Shown: positions 9,178 through 17,225, counted from the stretch's first letter. The stretch is 64,000 nucleotides of DNA from Halarcobacter bivalviorum (GCF_003346815.1 NZ_CP031217.1:1302001-1366000), one strand, 5' to 3'. The notes: generated by a model from the sequence alone, not told the origin. Numbers and translations are program-made.

Positions 9178-9753
9178 ATGAATATAGAAAAATCGAATAT
9201 TGCTAACCTGCCTACAAAATATGGAAAATTTAAAATAAGAGCTTATAAGCAAGATAACCAAGAACATTTAGCAATAATGAGTGAAAACTTTGAAAATATT
9301 GAATCTCCTTATGTAAGAATTCACTCTGAATGTTTAACTGGTGATACACTAGGAAGCTTAAAATGTGATTGTCAAAATCAACTTGACTTAGCACTTAAAT
9401 TTATCTCAAAAGAGGGTGGTTTAGTAATTTATCACAGACAAGAAGGAAGAAACATAGGTTTATTAAATAAAGTTAATGCCTATGCTTTACAAGACCAAGG
9501 TAGAAATACAATTGAAGCAAATTTAGAGCTTGGATTTGGTGAAGATGATAGAGATTACTCTGTAGTTGATGAAATCTTCAAAGATTTAGGTTTAAAAAAG
9601 ATTAAATTAATTACAAATAATCCTGAAAAAATTGCTTATGTTGAATCTTTAGGAGTTGAAATAGTAGAAAGAATTCCTGCTATTACAAAAATAAATGTTC
9701 ATAATGAACACTATGTAAATACAAAAAAAGAGAAAATGGGGCATATGTTTTAA
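9178..9753 (+). CDS. ribA: GTP cyclohydrolase II
   Basis: First riboflavin enzyme, opening GTP to the pyrimidine diamine. The 191-aa protein keeps all catalytic landmarks: the zinc cysteines in ECLTGDTLGSLKCDCQ, the nucleophilic Arg region HRQEGRNIGL, and NAYALQDQGRNTIEAN. It is a complete stand-alone RibA, which matters because the RibBA encoded at 16194 has lost these residues in its own second domain. The stop codon overlaps the rsmG start by 1 base (TAATG), so the two are coupled. Confidence 0.95.
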   Translation: MNIEKSNIANLPTKYGKFKIRAYKQDNQEHLAIMSENFENIESPYVRIHSECLTGDTLGSLKCDCQNQLDLALKFISKEGGLVIYHRQEGRNIGLLNKVNAYALQDQGRNTIEANLELGFGEDDRDYSVVDEIFKDLGLKKIKLITNNPEKIAYVESLGVEIVERIPAITKINVHNEHYVNTKKEKMGHMF

Positions 9754-10334
9754 TGCTTCATAATATAGATTTAGAAAAACTAAAGATAGACAAAGAGTTT
9801 TTTCATAGATGTGATATTTTTATCACTTTACTTCAAAAATGGGGTAAAGTTCATAATTTAAGTGGAAGATTAACTAAAGAAGACATTGAAGAGAATATTA
9901 TTGATTCAATCTCTCCTTTAGAGTTCATTGATAATTATGATAGCTTTGCTGATATTGGTACAGGAGCAGGTTATCCTGGACTTATTTTAGCTATGGCAAA
10001 AGCAGATAAAAAATCTTATTTAATTGAGCCAAGACAAAAAAGAGTTGCTTTTTTAAATTTTGTAAAAAATAGTCTAGGTTTAAAAAATGTAGAAGTTCTT
10101 TGTAAAAGAGTTGAAGAGGTTGAAGGGTTAAAAGTTGATTTAGTTACTTCAAGAGCAGTTACTAATACAAAACTTCTCTTGGATATTACAGCAAACATCT
10201 CTACTGATAAAACATCTTTTTTATTTTATAAAGGTTCTTTGTTAGAAAGTGAAATTGAAGAGGCTAAACTAAAAAATTGTATTATTCATAGCAGAAAAGA
10301 TAGAAACTACTTATATTTAAAAGGTAAAATATGA
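9753..10334 (+). CDS. rsmG: 16S rRNA (guanine-N7)-methyltransferase RsmG
   Basis: Methylates G527 of 16S rRNA using S-adenosylmethionine. The 193-aa protein has KWGKVHNLSGRLTKEDI followed by the SAM site FADIGTGAGYPGLILAM, then YLIEPRQKRVAFL and a TSRAVT stretch, all diagnostic of RsmG (GidB). The ATG is within the ribA stop (TAATG) and the 3' end overlaps the next small gene by 4 bp (ATGA), indicating one operon from ribA through at least 10555. Confidence 0.93.
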   Translation: MLHNIDLEKLKIDKEFFHRCDIFITLLQKWGKVHNLSGRLTKEDIEENIIDSISPLEFIDNYDSFADIGTGAGYPGLILAMAKADKKSYLIEPRQKRVAFLNFVKNSLGLKNVEVLCKRVEEVEGLKVDLVTSRAVTNTKLLLDITANISTDKTSFLFYKGSLLESEIEEAKLKNCIIHSRKDRNYLYLKGKI

Positions 10335-10555
10335 TTTTAAAGATTTTAGCAGTAGCTCTTGTCCTATTTTTAATCTATATTGTTTTGTTTAAAAAAGATA
10401 GAGAAAAAAGTGTAAATAATAAATCTAAAGAAAATGAAAAAATTGAAGATGTTATGGTTGAATGTCCAACTTGTGGTACTTATGTTTCTAAAAAAGAGGC
10501 AATAATAAGTAATGGCAAATACTTTTGTTCAAAAGATTGTTTATTAAATAAATAG
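10331..10555 (+). CDS. Small membrane-anchored zinc-finger-like protein (PP0621-like)
   Basis: A 74-aa protein with one N-terminal membrane helix (residues ~3-20) followed by a charged linker and a cytoplasmic mini-domain ECPTCGTYVSKKEAI...YFCSKDCL, i.e. CxxC...CxxxC as in the PP0621 family of uncharacterised bacterial proteins. The paired Cys suggest a zinc knuckle. Function is unknown. It overlaps rsmG by 4 bp and sits 9 bp before the next gene, so it is part of the ribA-rsmG operon. Confidence 0.75.
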   Translation: MILKILAVALVLFLIYIVLFKKDREKSVNNKSKENEKIEDVMVECPTCGTYVSKKEAIISNGKYFCSKDCLLNK

Positions 10556-10564
10556 GAGTAAAAA

Positions 10565-10939
10565 TTGATTTTAATAGGTGATAATCTTGTTCCTTATGAA
10601 AATTTGAGTTTTATTGATGCAATTGATGATATAGAATATACAGTTGCAAATTCAACTTTAATCTTTAATTATGATGAAAATTTATTACTTTATTGTAGTA
10701 AAAATGATTTAGATTTTGCAGTTGTTGTAAAGAGTATAACAGAAGCAATTTATTGTAATGCTTTAAATTGTAAATATATTATCTCTGATAAAAAACAAGC
10801 AAAAAATATTCAAAAAATTGCAGAAAACTATATGTTTGATTCAAAAATACTTGCTATTATTGAAGATAGCAGTGAAATTGAAAAGATTGCATTAAATGAA
10901 ATAGATGGAGTAATCTACTCTTTCTTACTGGAAAAATAA
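10565..10939 (+). CDS. Uncharacterised conserved-looking protein
   Basis: A 124-aa acidic protein I do not recognise. It starts at TTG 10565, supported by AGGAG 6 nt upstream. Predicted alternating beta/alpha pattern with AVVVKSITEAIYCNALNCKYIISDKKQAKNIQKIAENYMFDSKILAIIED; the two Cys near residues 59-64 are the only notable residues. No signal peptide or membrane segment. Position between PP0621-like and a tiny membrane protein in one transcription unit, ending at the terminator at 11083-11105. Confidence 0.65.
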   Translation: MILIGDNLVPYENLSFIDAIDDIEYTVANSTLIFNYDENLLLYCSKNDLDFAVVVKSITEAIYCNALNCKYIISDKKQAKNIQKIAENYMFDSKILAIIEDSSEIEKIALNEIDGVIYSFLLEK

Positions 10940-10940
10940 A

Positions 10941-11087
10941 ATGAAAGAAATATTAGATATTGTTGTTTTAGTTCTTTTTGTTTTCTTTGTTTTCATGTTT
11001 ATAAAAGGTTTTAATAAACAACAAATTGAAAAACATAAAAATAGAGTTGATCCTACAACAAAAGAGAATACAACTAAAGAAGAGTAG
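10941..11087 (+). CDS. Tiny single-pass membrane protein
   Basis: A 48-codon ORF starting 1 bp after the previous stop. Translation begins MKEILDIVVLVLFVFFVFMF (one very hydrophobic helix) followed by a short charged tail KGFNKQQIEKHKNRVDPTTKEN. Its stop codon lies inside a terminator hairpin, the usual place for a last gene in an operon. Function unknown. The ribosome binding site is weak, so translation probably depends on coupling to the upstream gene. Confidence 0.6.
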   Translation: MKEILDIVVLVLFVFFVFMFIKGFNKQQIEKHKNRVDPTTKENTTKEE

Positions 11088-11105
11088 GGTATTCCTCTAC
11101 TTTTT
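11083..11105 (+). terminator. Rho-independent terminator of the ribA operon
   Basis: Stem AGTAG-GG paired with CC-(bulged T)-CTACT around a TATT loop, followed by TTTTT. It directly follows the tiny membrane gene, with the stop codon in the 5' arm. Confidence 0.7.
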
Positions 11106-11194
11106 ACTAACCAAAAAATAAGCCTTCATTAGATAAAATATCTACTTTTTAAGACAGATAAATACTTCATAGAGTTAATTTAAGGATAATATAA

Positions 11195-13210
11195 ATGAAT
11201 AAACCATTATTAATAGAGATTGGTGTAGAAGAATTACCAGCAATTCCATTTTTAAAAGAGTTACCAAATATAGAGAAAAAATGGGCAGATATTTTAGAAA
11301 AGAATAGATTATTATGTGATTTTGATTTCTTTTATACACCAAGAAGATTAGTATTATGGCATAGAGAATTTCAAATTAAACAAGAAGATTCAGTAGAAGA
11401 ACTATTTGGAGCTCCTGTAAAAATTGCTTTTAAAGATGGTAAGCCAACTCCTGCAGCAGAAGGTTTTGCTAAAAAATGTGGTGTAAACGTTGACGAATTA
11501 GGAAAAGTTGACCAAGGAAGAGGGGAAGTATTATATTATAAAAAAGAGGTTTCAGGAATTGAAGCTAAAGATTTATTAAATGAGATGATTAATGAATTTA
11601 TTGCCTCTTTAGAGTTTGGTAAATCAATGAGATGGTCAAGTAGAAGTGATAGCTTTATTAGACCTATTAGATCATTATCTATTATTTTAGGAGAAGAGAT
11701 AGTTGAAGCTGAACTTTTTGGAGTAAAATCTTCTAACTTCTCATTCGCACATAGAATGGTTTCATATGAGCCATTTACATATGATTTTGCAGGTGATTAT
11801 TTTTGTAAATTAGATAAAAATGGTGTTATTCTTTATCCTGATGAAAGAAAGAAAACTATTTTAGAACAAATGAAAAAAATAGAAGAAGAGAATTCTGTAA
11901 AAATTGAAATTGACCAAGAATTATTAGAAGAAGTAGTTGCAATTACTGAATATCCAACTGCTTTAATTGGTAAATTTGATGAAGAGTTCTTAGAGTTACC
12001 AGAAGAGGTTATTGTAACTTCTATGAAAGAACATCAAAGATATTTTGCTGTTTATAAAGATACAGAATTAACAAATAACTTTATTGTAGTATCAAACTCT
12101 AAAACTGAAGATTTCTCATTAATAGTTGCTGGAAATGAAAAAGTATTAAGACCAAGACTTGCTGATGCAATGTTTTTCTGGAAAAATGATATTGCAAATG
12201 GACTTTCAAATGAGGGACTTAAAAAGCTTGTATTTGTTGAAGGTTTAGGTTCAATGTATGAAAAATGTGAAAGAGAAGCTAAGATAGCAACATTTTTAGC
12301 AAATGAGTTTAAACTAGAAGATAAAGAGCTGGTTCAAAAAGCAGTAATGCTTTCAAAAGCTGATTTAATGTCAGAAATGGTTTATGAATTTACAGAGTTA
12401 CAAGGTCTTATGGGATACTACTATGCTAAAATTGCTGGAGAAAAAGAAGAACTTTATACAGCATTAAAAGAGCAATATTTACCAGATGGAGAAGACTCAG
12501 ATTTACCATCTACGGTTTTCTCATCAATTGTAGCTCTTTCATATAAACTTGATAATTTAATGGGATTATTCTCTGTTGGAAAAATTCCTAGTGGCTCAAA
12601 AGATCCATTTGGATTAAGAAGAGCAGCAGCAGGTATTGTTAAGATTGCAATAGAGCATAAACTACCAATTGATTTAGAGAAAATTATTGATGCCTTACTT
12701 GAGAATTATAAAGGTTTAGATAAACAAAAACTTATTGAGTTTTTTAATGAAAGACTATTTAAAATTTTTGATGTAAACCCATCTGTATTAAAAGCTGTAC
12801 TTGGTTCAAAAGAGACAGATGTTTATGAAATTTCTAAGAAATTATGTGCTTTAAATCCAATTGTATTAAGTGATAATTTTAAAGAGTATTCAGCAACATT
12901 TAAAAGGGTTGCAAATATTATCAAAGATATTAATGTAGATTCTGAATTAACTGTAGATGAGACACTTTTTGAAGATAAAGAAGAAAAAGAGTTATACTCT
13001 TCATTTAATAATGTAGTTTCTAAAGAATACTTAAATTATGAAGATGAGTTAGATGCTTTATTTGGATTAAAGCCTCAACTGGATAATTTCTTTGACAATG
13101 TTTTTGTTAATCATGAAGATGAAAAAATAAAAGCAAATAGAAAAAATATTATAGGTAAAGTATATCAAGCATTTAAAAAGATTGCAGATATAAAAGAGAT
13201 TACAATATAA
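11195..13210 (+). CDS. glyS: Glycyl-tRNA synthetase beta subunit
   Basis: Beta chain of the bacterial alpha2-beta2 GlyRS, needed for tRNA recognition and charging with the alpha chain (glyQ, not in this window). At 671 aa it is typical. It begins LLIEIGVEELPAIPF, contains RPIRSLSIIL and FAHRM (the GlyS N-terminal domain), the HD-like region VQKAVMLSKADLMSEMVYEFTELQGLMG, and KDPFGLRRAAAGIVKI, all GlyS landmarks. ATG 11195 follows AAGGA. A small lipoprotein gene follows 24 bp downstream and probably shares the transcript. Confidence 0.96.
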   Translation: MNKPLLIEIGVEELPAIPFLKELPNIEKKWADILEKNRLLCDFDFFYTPRRLVLWHREFQIKQEDSVEELFGAPVKIAFKDGKPTPAAEGFAKKCGVNVDELGKVDQGRGEVLYYKKEVSGIEAKDLLNEMINEFIASLEFGKSMRWSSRSDSFIRPIRSLSIILGEEIVEAELFGVKSSNFSFAHRMVSYEPFTYDFAGDYFCKLDKNGVILYPDERKKTILEQMKKIEEENSVKIEIDQELLEEVVAITEYPTALIGKFDEEFLELPEEVIVTSMKEHQRYFAVYKDTELTNNFIVVSNSKTEDFSLIVAGNEKVLRPRLADAMFFWKNDIANGLSNEGLKKLVFVEGLGSMYEKCEREAKIATFLANEFKLEDKELVQKAVMLSKADLMSEMVYEFTELQGLMGYYYAKIAGEKEELYTALKEQYLPDGEDSDLPSTVFSSIVALSYKLDNLMGLFSVGKIPSGSKDPFGLRRAAAGIVKIAIEHKLPIDLEKIIDALLENYKGLDKQKLIEFFNERLFKIFDVNPSVLKAVLGSKETDVYEISKKLCALNPIVLSDNFKEYSATFKRVANIIKDINVDSELTVDETLFEDKEEKELYSSFNNVVSKEYLNYEDELDALFGLKPQLDNFFDNVFVNHEDEKIKANRKNIIGKVYQAFKKIADIKEITI

Positions 13211-13234
13211 TTTATTTTAAAGAAGGGAGATATT

Positions 13235-13399
13235 ATGAGAACTTTTTTAATTTCACTTGGAGTAATTGCAATACTTAGTGGTTGTGCAACATGGAAAGGG
13301 GTGAAAAAAGATTCATCTGATGCATGGAAAGCTACAAAAAAAGGTACAAATAAAGCTTATAATGCTACTAAAGAAGCTATTCATGAAGCTACTGATTGA
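13235..13399 (+). CDS. Small entericidin-like lipoprotein
   Basis: A 54-aa ORF with AGGGAG 6-7 nt before ATG 13235. Residues 1-16 are a lipoprotein signal with lipobox LSGC (acylated Cys 17), and the mature part is a short, repeating Lys/Ala/Thr helix (WKGVKKDSSDAWKATKKGTN, then AYNATKEAIHEATD), similar in design to entericidin-type small lipoproteins. Probably an envelope protein; its role is unknown. The 3' end overlaps the convergent kinase gene by 19 bp. Confidence 0.7.
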   Translation: MRTFLISLGVIAILSGCATWKGVKKDSSDAWKATKKGTNKAYNATKEAIHEATD

Positions 13400-14793
13400 T
13401 TTTTTAAGGGGATTGTTATTGTAAAACAAGCCCCTTTAAATTCTTTCTCTTTATAAGATTTAACTTCATTTCTTGCTACAATTTTTCCTTTAAAAATTGT
13501 TTCTATAATTTGTTTACAATTATATAAATCAATACCTTTTCCTAAAGATTGATGTTTTGTTGTAAAATATGGCTCAAATATTTTATTTTCAATAGCAAGG
13601 CTAATACCTTTTCCATTATCTTGTATTTTTATAAGAATTAAATCATTATATTTTTTAATATTTATAAAAATATATCTATTATTAGCCTCTTTCTCTTTTA
13701 ATACATCAATACAATTATTTAAAATATGAATAAATACTTGTGTTATTTTTGTTTCATTACCATAATAAGAAATTTCTTCAATTTCTTCAATAATATTAAT
13801 ATGGCTATTATCTAATTTATGAGAAAGAAGTTCTTTTGCTTTTGAGATAATAGTGTTAAAACTATAATATGTATTACTAGTCTCATCAAAAAAGGCTCTA
13901 AAGTTTTCTATTGTATTTGAAAGATAAGTTGAGTTTTCTAATACAATATCAATACTTTTTTGTAAATCTTCATCACTCAGGTTATTATAATCCTTTTTTA
14001 ACCGTAAACCACTAACACAAGTAGTTATTATAGATAAAGGTTGTCTCCATTGGTGGGCAATATTATTTAAAATCTCTTTCATTGTAAGATTTTTTGAGTG
14101 TTCTGCAATTATTAGGTTTTGTCTTCTATTTTTACTTACTTCTTCTTCTATTTGTTTTTTTAAACTTGTATTTAAATCAATTAATTCTTGTTCTTTCTTT
14201 TTGTTATATCGTATTGAAGGAACTACAATTAAAATTGCTTCAAGAAGAATAGTTAATAAAGTACCTAATAAAATATAAAGTTCTTGATTTTTTAAACTCT
14301 CTATTTTTTCATCACTCTCTTTTTCAAAATTAACTACTGCATAATCGAGTTTTGGAAGGATTTCATTTGAATATTTTTCTATATTTAGTAAGTTCTCTTT
14401 ACTTTTGTTATTTAAGAACTCTTCAATTAATTTAAGATAAGTTTGAACATGAAAATCAAGTCTATATTTCTCTTCAAAATAGATTTTTTTAATTTTGTCA
14501 GAAGTAATATTAGAAATAATAAAGTTGTGATCAGTTCGCATTTTTTCTAGTAGTTCTTTTGTTTTATCTATATGATAGCTACTTCCACTTTCAAAACTTA
14601 ATTTAGCCATTAGAGCTGTTCTTTGTGAAAGCATTCTTTGTTTTCCAGTAATATTTATTATTTTTGCATATATCTTTTGACTTGCAATCATTTGGTTCAT
14701 TGTTGAAAATGCAAAAAATGCCCAAAATATAAGTGATATAAATACAATAAAATAAACTATTGTTAGCTTTTTTAAGTTAATTAAACTTTCCAT
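13381..14793 (-). CDS. Membrane sensor histidine kinase with PilJ-type periplasmic domain
   Basis: A 470-aa kinase with membrane helices at ~10-32 and ~172-192 enclosing a periplasmic helical domain containing ITGKQRMLSQRTALMAKL, the PilJ/type-IV-pilus methyl-accepting N-domain motif found also in nitrate sensors. The cytoplasmic part has a coiled coil, the H-box NNIAHQWRQPLSII, an N-box (ILNNCIDVLKE), DNGKGI and FEPYFTTKH. The glycine-rich G2 box reads GKGIDLYNC where GTGIGLY is usual, so ATP-lid function may be altered. No response regulator is adjacent. The neighbouring gene is an alpha/beta hydrolase and the convergent neighbour a small lipoprotein. Confidence 0.88.
   Translation of the reverse strand: MESLINLKKLTIVYFIVFISLIFWAFFAFSTMNQMIASQKIYAKIINITGKQRMLSQRTALMAKLSFESGSSYHIDKTKELLEKMRTDHNFIISNITSDKIKKIYFEEKYRLDFHVQTYLKLIEEFLNNKSKENLLNIEKYSNEILPKLDYAVVNFEKESDEKIESLKNQELYILLGTLLTILLEAILIVVPSIRYNKKKEQELIDLNTSLKKQIEEEVSKNRRQNLIIAEHSKNLTMKEILNNIAHQWRQPLSIITTCVSGLRLKKDYNNLSDEDLQKSIDIVLENSTYLSNTIENFRAFFDETSNTYYSFNTIISKAKELLSHKLDNSHINIIEEIEEISYYGNETKITQVFIHILNNCIDVLKEKEANNRYIFINIKKYNDLILIKIQDNGKGISLAIENKIFEPYFTTKHQSLGKGIDLYNCKQIIETIFKGKIVARNEVKSYKEKEFKGACFTITIPLKNQSVAS
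13406..13437 (+). terminator. Possible terminator for glyS and the small lipoprotein gene
   Basis: Hairpin AAGGGG/CCCCTT with an inner TTGTT/AACAA stem, just after the lipoprotein stop and inside the 3' end of the convergent kinase gene. The following T-run is short and interrupted, so confidence is limited. Confidence 0.4.
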
Positions 14794-14814
14794 AAAAAAT
14801 TATAACATCATTTA

Positions 14815-15492
14815 TTAAAAAAAGTTTAGGATTTCCTTGTATAAAAAGTAATCATACTCCAAAGGAATCATATGAGAAGAGGAATCTAATAGTTTTAAAT
14901 CAAAGTTCTTATTTGTGTTACAAAGTTTTTTTATGTTAGTTAAATCAACTAAAGAGTCATTGTTACTAGCAATAAATAAGACTTCATTACTAACTTCTTT
15001 TAACATGTTAAAAAGGTTTTCTCTTTCTAATGTTGCTAATAATTGCTGTTTATATGTATCAACTCCTAAATCATCAAACATCTCTTTTATTAAAGAGATA
15101 TTCTCAGTATCGTTTTTATCTTCTAAAAGTTGACAAATTGCCTTATTGCTAAGAGTTCTTATTTTATGTGTATCCATTCTTTTGAGATTATTTTGCCTTA
15201 AAAGGATCTCTTTTGAAGATAAGTTATTGATACTAGAAGAGACAACTAATACCTTATTTACCTTGTTTGGATATTTTGTTAAGTAATTTAATGATAAATA
15301 TCCTCCTAGTGAAAAACCTATGATATTTACCTTTTTCTCTTCTTTTGAAATAGTTTTATCTAAACTTTTTATCATTTTCTCTATAGAATCTTCTTTGGGA
15401 ATAGGGAGGCTTTTATAGTTGTTAAGTTCTATTTTTGACCAAAGTTTTTCATTACACATTAAACCTGGTATCATAAGTAGTTTTTTGTTCAT
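14815..15492 (-). CDS. Alpha/beta-hydrolase fold protein
   Basis: A 225-aa cytoplasmic hydrolase. It opens LLMIPGLMCNEKLW (oxyanion-hole region), carries the nucleophile elbow GFSLGG near residue 62, an acidic residue in FIASNNDSLVD, and a catalytic-type His in DSSSHMIPLEYD. These make a complete Ser-Asp-His triad. The family covers esterases, lactonases and MhpC/BioH-like enzymes; the substrate cannot be inferred. It lies 21 bp upstream of the PilJ-type kinase on the same strand, so the two may be co-transcribed, but nothing links their functions. Confidence 0.85.
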   Translation of the reverse strand: MNKKLLMIPGLMCNEKLWSKIELNNYKSLPIPKEDSIEKMIKSLDKTISKEEKKVNIIGFSLGGYLSLNYLTKYPNKVNKVLVVSSSINNLSSKEILLRQNNLKRMDTHKIRTLSNKAICQLLEDKNDTENISLIKEMFDDLGVDTYKQQLLATLERENLFNMLKEVSNEVLFIASNNDSLVDLTNIKKLCNTNKNFDLKLLDSSSHMIPLEYDYFLYKEILNFF

Positions 15493-15517
15493 TAAAGGAT
15501 TTTACATAAAAGAATAT

Positions 15518-15608
15518 AAAAATGAAATAGAATAAAAAAGTATTTAAATTTTTTAGGAGGGAAAATTAATTCAATTATATGTATAAAAAGTAATTCTATT
15601 TCATTTTT
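15518..15608. repeat. 16-bp perfect inverted repeat after the tRNA operon
   Basis: AAAAATGAAATAGAAT at 15518-15533 and its exact complement ATTCTATTTCATTTTT at 15593-15608, 59 nt apart. With one indel the arms extend to about 21 bp. It lies directly 3' of tRNA-Thr on the tRNA operon's transcribed strand. The loop contains AGGAGGG on the plus strand (CCCTCCT on the transcribed strand). I see no protein-coding gene in it. Confidence 0.6.
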
Positions 15609-15618
15609 ATTCGCAAAA

Positions 15619-15695
15619 TGGAGCTGGTGAAGGGATTTGAACCCCCGACCTGCTGATTACAAATCAGCTGCTCTAGCCAACTGAGCTACACCAGC
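15619..15695 (-). tRNA. tRNA-Thr (anticodon TGT)
   Basis: 77 nt with encoded CCA. Acceptor GCTGGTG pairs with CACCAGC, discriminator T; anticodon stem GCTGA/TCAGC with loop TTTGTAA gives TGT (Thr, codon ACA); T-arm GGTTCAAAT. Last gene of the four-tRNA unit, separated from tRNA-Met by about 100 nt that contains the hairpin AACTTAG/CTAAGTT (15777-15795), perhaps a processing element. Confidence 0.96.
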
Positions 15696-15798
15696 AAATA
15701 AAAAATTAACCCTTAAATATTTGAAGTTTAACAATATAAAAAATAAGGGAAAATAAATAAAGTGATGTCCATCCAACTTAGCGATTCTAAGTTTTAAA

Positions 15799-15875
15799 TG
15801 GTGTCAAGAGAGGGACTTGAACCCTCGACCTCCGGCTTATGAGACCAGCGCTCTAGCCAGCTGAGCTACCTTGAC
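15799..15875 (-). tRNA. Elongator tRNA-Met (anticodon CAT)
   Basis: 77 nt with encoded CCA. Acceptor GTCAAGG/TCTTGAC (last pair G-T), anticodon stem CTGGT/GCCGG with loop CTCATAA, T-arm GGTTCAAGT. The complete 1-72 pair and lack of three G-C pairs in the anticodon stem mark it as elongator, not initiator. The absence of tilS-identity evidence means an Ile2 (modified CAT) reading cannot be formally excluded, but the sequence resembles elongator Met. Confidence 0.88.
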
Positions 15876-15898
15876 ATAAAGACATCATTTATTAAAGT

Positions 15899-15975
<77 letters not shown>

Positions 15976-15992
15976 AGTTGTTTACTTAAAAG

Positions 15993-16067
15993 TGGATGGG
16001 GTAGCAGGATTCGAACCTGCGAATACTGGTACCAAAAACCAGGGCCTTACCGCTTGGCGATACCCCA
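15993..16067 (-). tRNA. tRNA-Gln (anticodon TTG)
   Basis: 75 nt with encoded CCA. Acceptor TGGGGTA/TACCCCA with discriminator T, anticodon stem CTGGT/ACCAG with loop TTTTGGT giving TTG, T-arm GGTTCGAAT. First gene of the tRNA operon. Campylobacterota generally make Gln-tRNA via mis-charging with Glu and GatCAB, which links this gene to the GltX paralogue at 29953. Confidence 0.96.
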
Positions 16068-16084
16068 ACTTTTTAAGTGCCGAA

Positions 16085-16113
16085 ATTATAGTAAAAAACG
16101 TTTGGTTTGTCAA
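16085..16113 (-). promoter_or_regulatory. Consensus sigma-70 promoter of the tRNA operon
   Basis: On the minus strand, TTGACA (16113-16108), a 17-bp spacer and TATAAT (16090-16085): both hexamers perfect and spacing optimal. Transcription would begin near 16078, 11 bp before tRNA-Gln. Strong promoters of this kind are expected for stable RNA genes. Confidence 0.9.
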
Positions 16114-16141
16114 GGGTTTTTAGAAAAAATTTTGAAATTTT

Positions 16142-16150
16142 TGATATAAT
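16142..16150 (+). promoter_or_regulatory. Extended -10 promoter of ribBA
   Basis: TGATATAAT, a perfect TGn-TATAAT extended -10. Predicted start near 16157, which lies downstream of the TTG at 16107 and therefore rules out that long frame start for ribBA. Confidence 0.7.
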
Positions 16151-16193
16151 GTTAGAAATTTACGAAATATATAATAATATGAAAGAAGAAAAT

Positions 16194-17225
16194 ATGAATG
16201 CAATACAAAGAGTAAAAGAGGCAATAGAAGAGATACAAAAAGGTAATATGGTAATCATGTTAGATGATGAAGATAGAGAGAATGAGGGAGATTTAGTATA
16301 TGCAGCAGCATTAAGTACTCCTGAAAAAGTAAACTTTATGGCAACTCATGCCAAAGGTTTAATTTGTGTATCTGTTACAAAAGATACAGCTCATAGATTA
16401 AAATTAAATCCAATGGTTGAATCTAATACTTCTTCTTATGAAACAGCATTTACAGTATCAGTTGATGCAGCAGATGCAGCAACAGGAATTAGTGCAGGGG
16501 AGAGAGATGATACTATTAAAATTCTTGCAAACCCAATTTCAAAAGAGACAGAACTTGTAAAACCTGGACATATCTTTCCATTAATAGCAAAAGATGGTGG
16601 GGTGCTAGTTAGAACTGGACATACAGAAGGAAGTGTTGATTTATGTAAATTAGCTGGACTAAATGGTGAAGCTGTTATTTGTGAAATTATGAAAGATGAT
16701 GGAACAATGGCAAGAAGAGATGATTTAGATATTTTTGCTCAAGTTCATAATATGAAACAAATCTATATTTCTGATTTAGTAGAGTATAGATTAAGTCATG
16801 AAAAATTAGTTGATGAGATTAAACAAGAGGAAATCTCTTTCTTTGGAACAAAAGCTATAAAAAAAGAGTTTAAAGATCATCTAGGAAATATCCATACTGC
16901 AATACTATTTGGAGAGACAGAAGAATTAACTCATGTGAAATTTCATACAGTAATTCCAGATATTGAACTATTTTTAAATGATGAAAAATTAAATTCAATG
17001 TTAAAAACAATTAACTTTCTTCAATCAAAAGGTGGATTATTAATCTTCTTAGCACAAGATAAAATCCAAAAAGAATCTCAAAAAGATTATGGGATAGGAG
17101 CACAAATTCTTAATACATTAAATGTAAAGAAAATTAAACTAATGACAAGTGGAGGGAAACACTCGTTTGTAGGATTAAATGGATTTGGTTTAGAAATAGT
17201 TGAAGAAATTCAAATAGAGTGTTAA
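16194..17225 (+). CDS. ribBA: RibBA: DHBP synthase with degenerate GTP cyclohydrolase II domain
   Basis: The N-terminal ~205 residues are an intact 3,4-dihydroxy-2-butanone 4-phosphate synthase (DDEDRENEGD, RTGHTEGSVDLCKLAGL, CEIMKDDGTMARRDD). The C-terminal ~140 residues align in position with GTP cyclohydrolase II but lack the zinc cysteines and the RQEGR motif; only YGIGAQILNTLNVKKIKLMT is recognisable. This domain should be inactive for GTP opening, and a complete RibA is encoded at 9178. I recall similar RibBA in H. pylori. Start chosen at ATG 16194 (343 aa, MNAIQRVKEA) behind the promoter at 16142; ATG 16179 is an alternative. The stop codon lies in a bidirectional terminator. Confidence 0.9.
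   Translation: MNAIQRVKEAIEEIQKGNMVIMLDDEDRENEGDLVYAAALSTPEKVNFMATHAKGLICVSVTKDTAHRLKLNPMVESNTSSYETAFTVSVDAADAATGISAGERDDTIKILANPISKETELVKPGHIFPLIAKDGGVLVRTGHTEGSVDLCKLAGLNGEAVICEIMKDDGTMARRDDLDIFAQVHNMKQIYISDLVEYRLSHEKLVDEIKQEEISFFGTKAIKKEFKDHLGNIHTAILFGETEELTHVKFHTVIPDIELFLNDEKLNSMLKTINFLQSKGGLLIFLAQDKIQKESQKDYGIGAQILNTLNVKKIKLMTSGGKHSFVGLNGFGLEIVEEIQIEC

Noticed and set aside
16107-16193. Upstream extension of ribBA from TTG 16107
   Set aside because: It overlaps the tRNA promoter and the ribBA -10 box, adds residues not found in RibBA and has no ribosome binding site.
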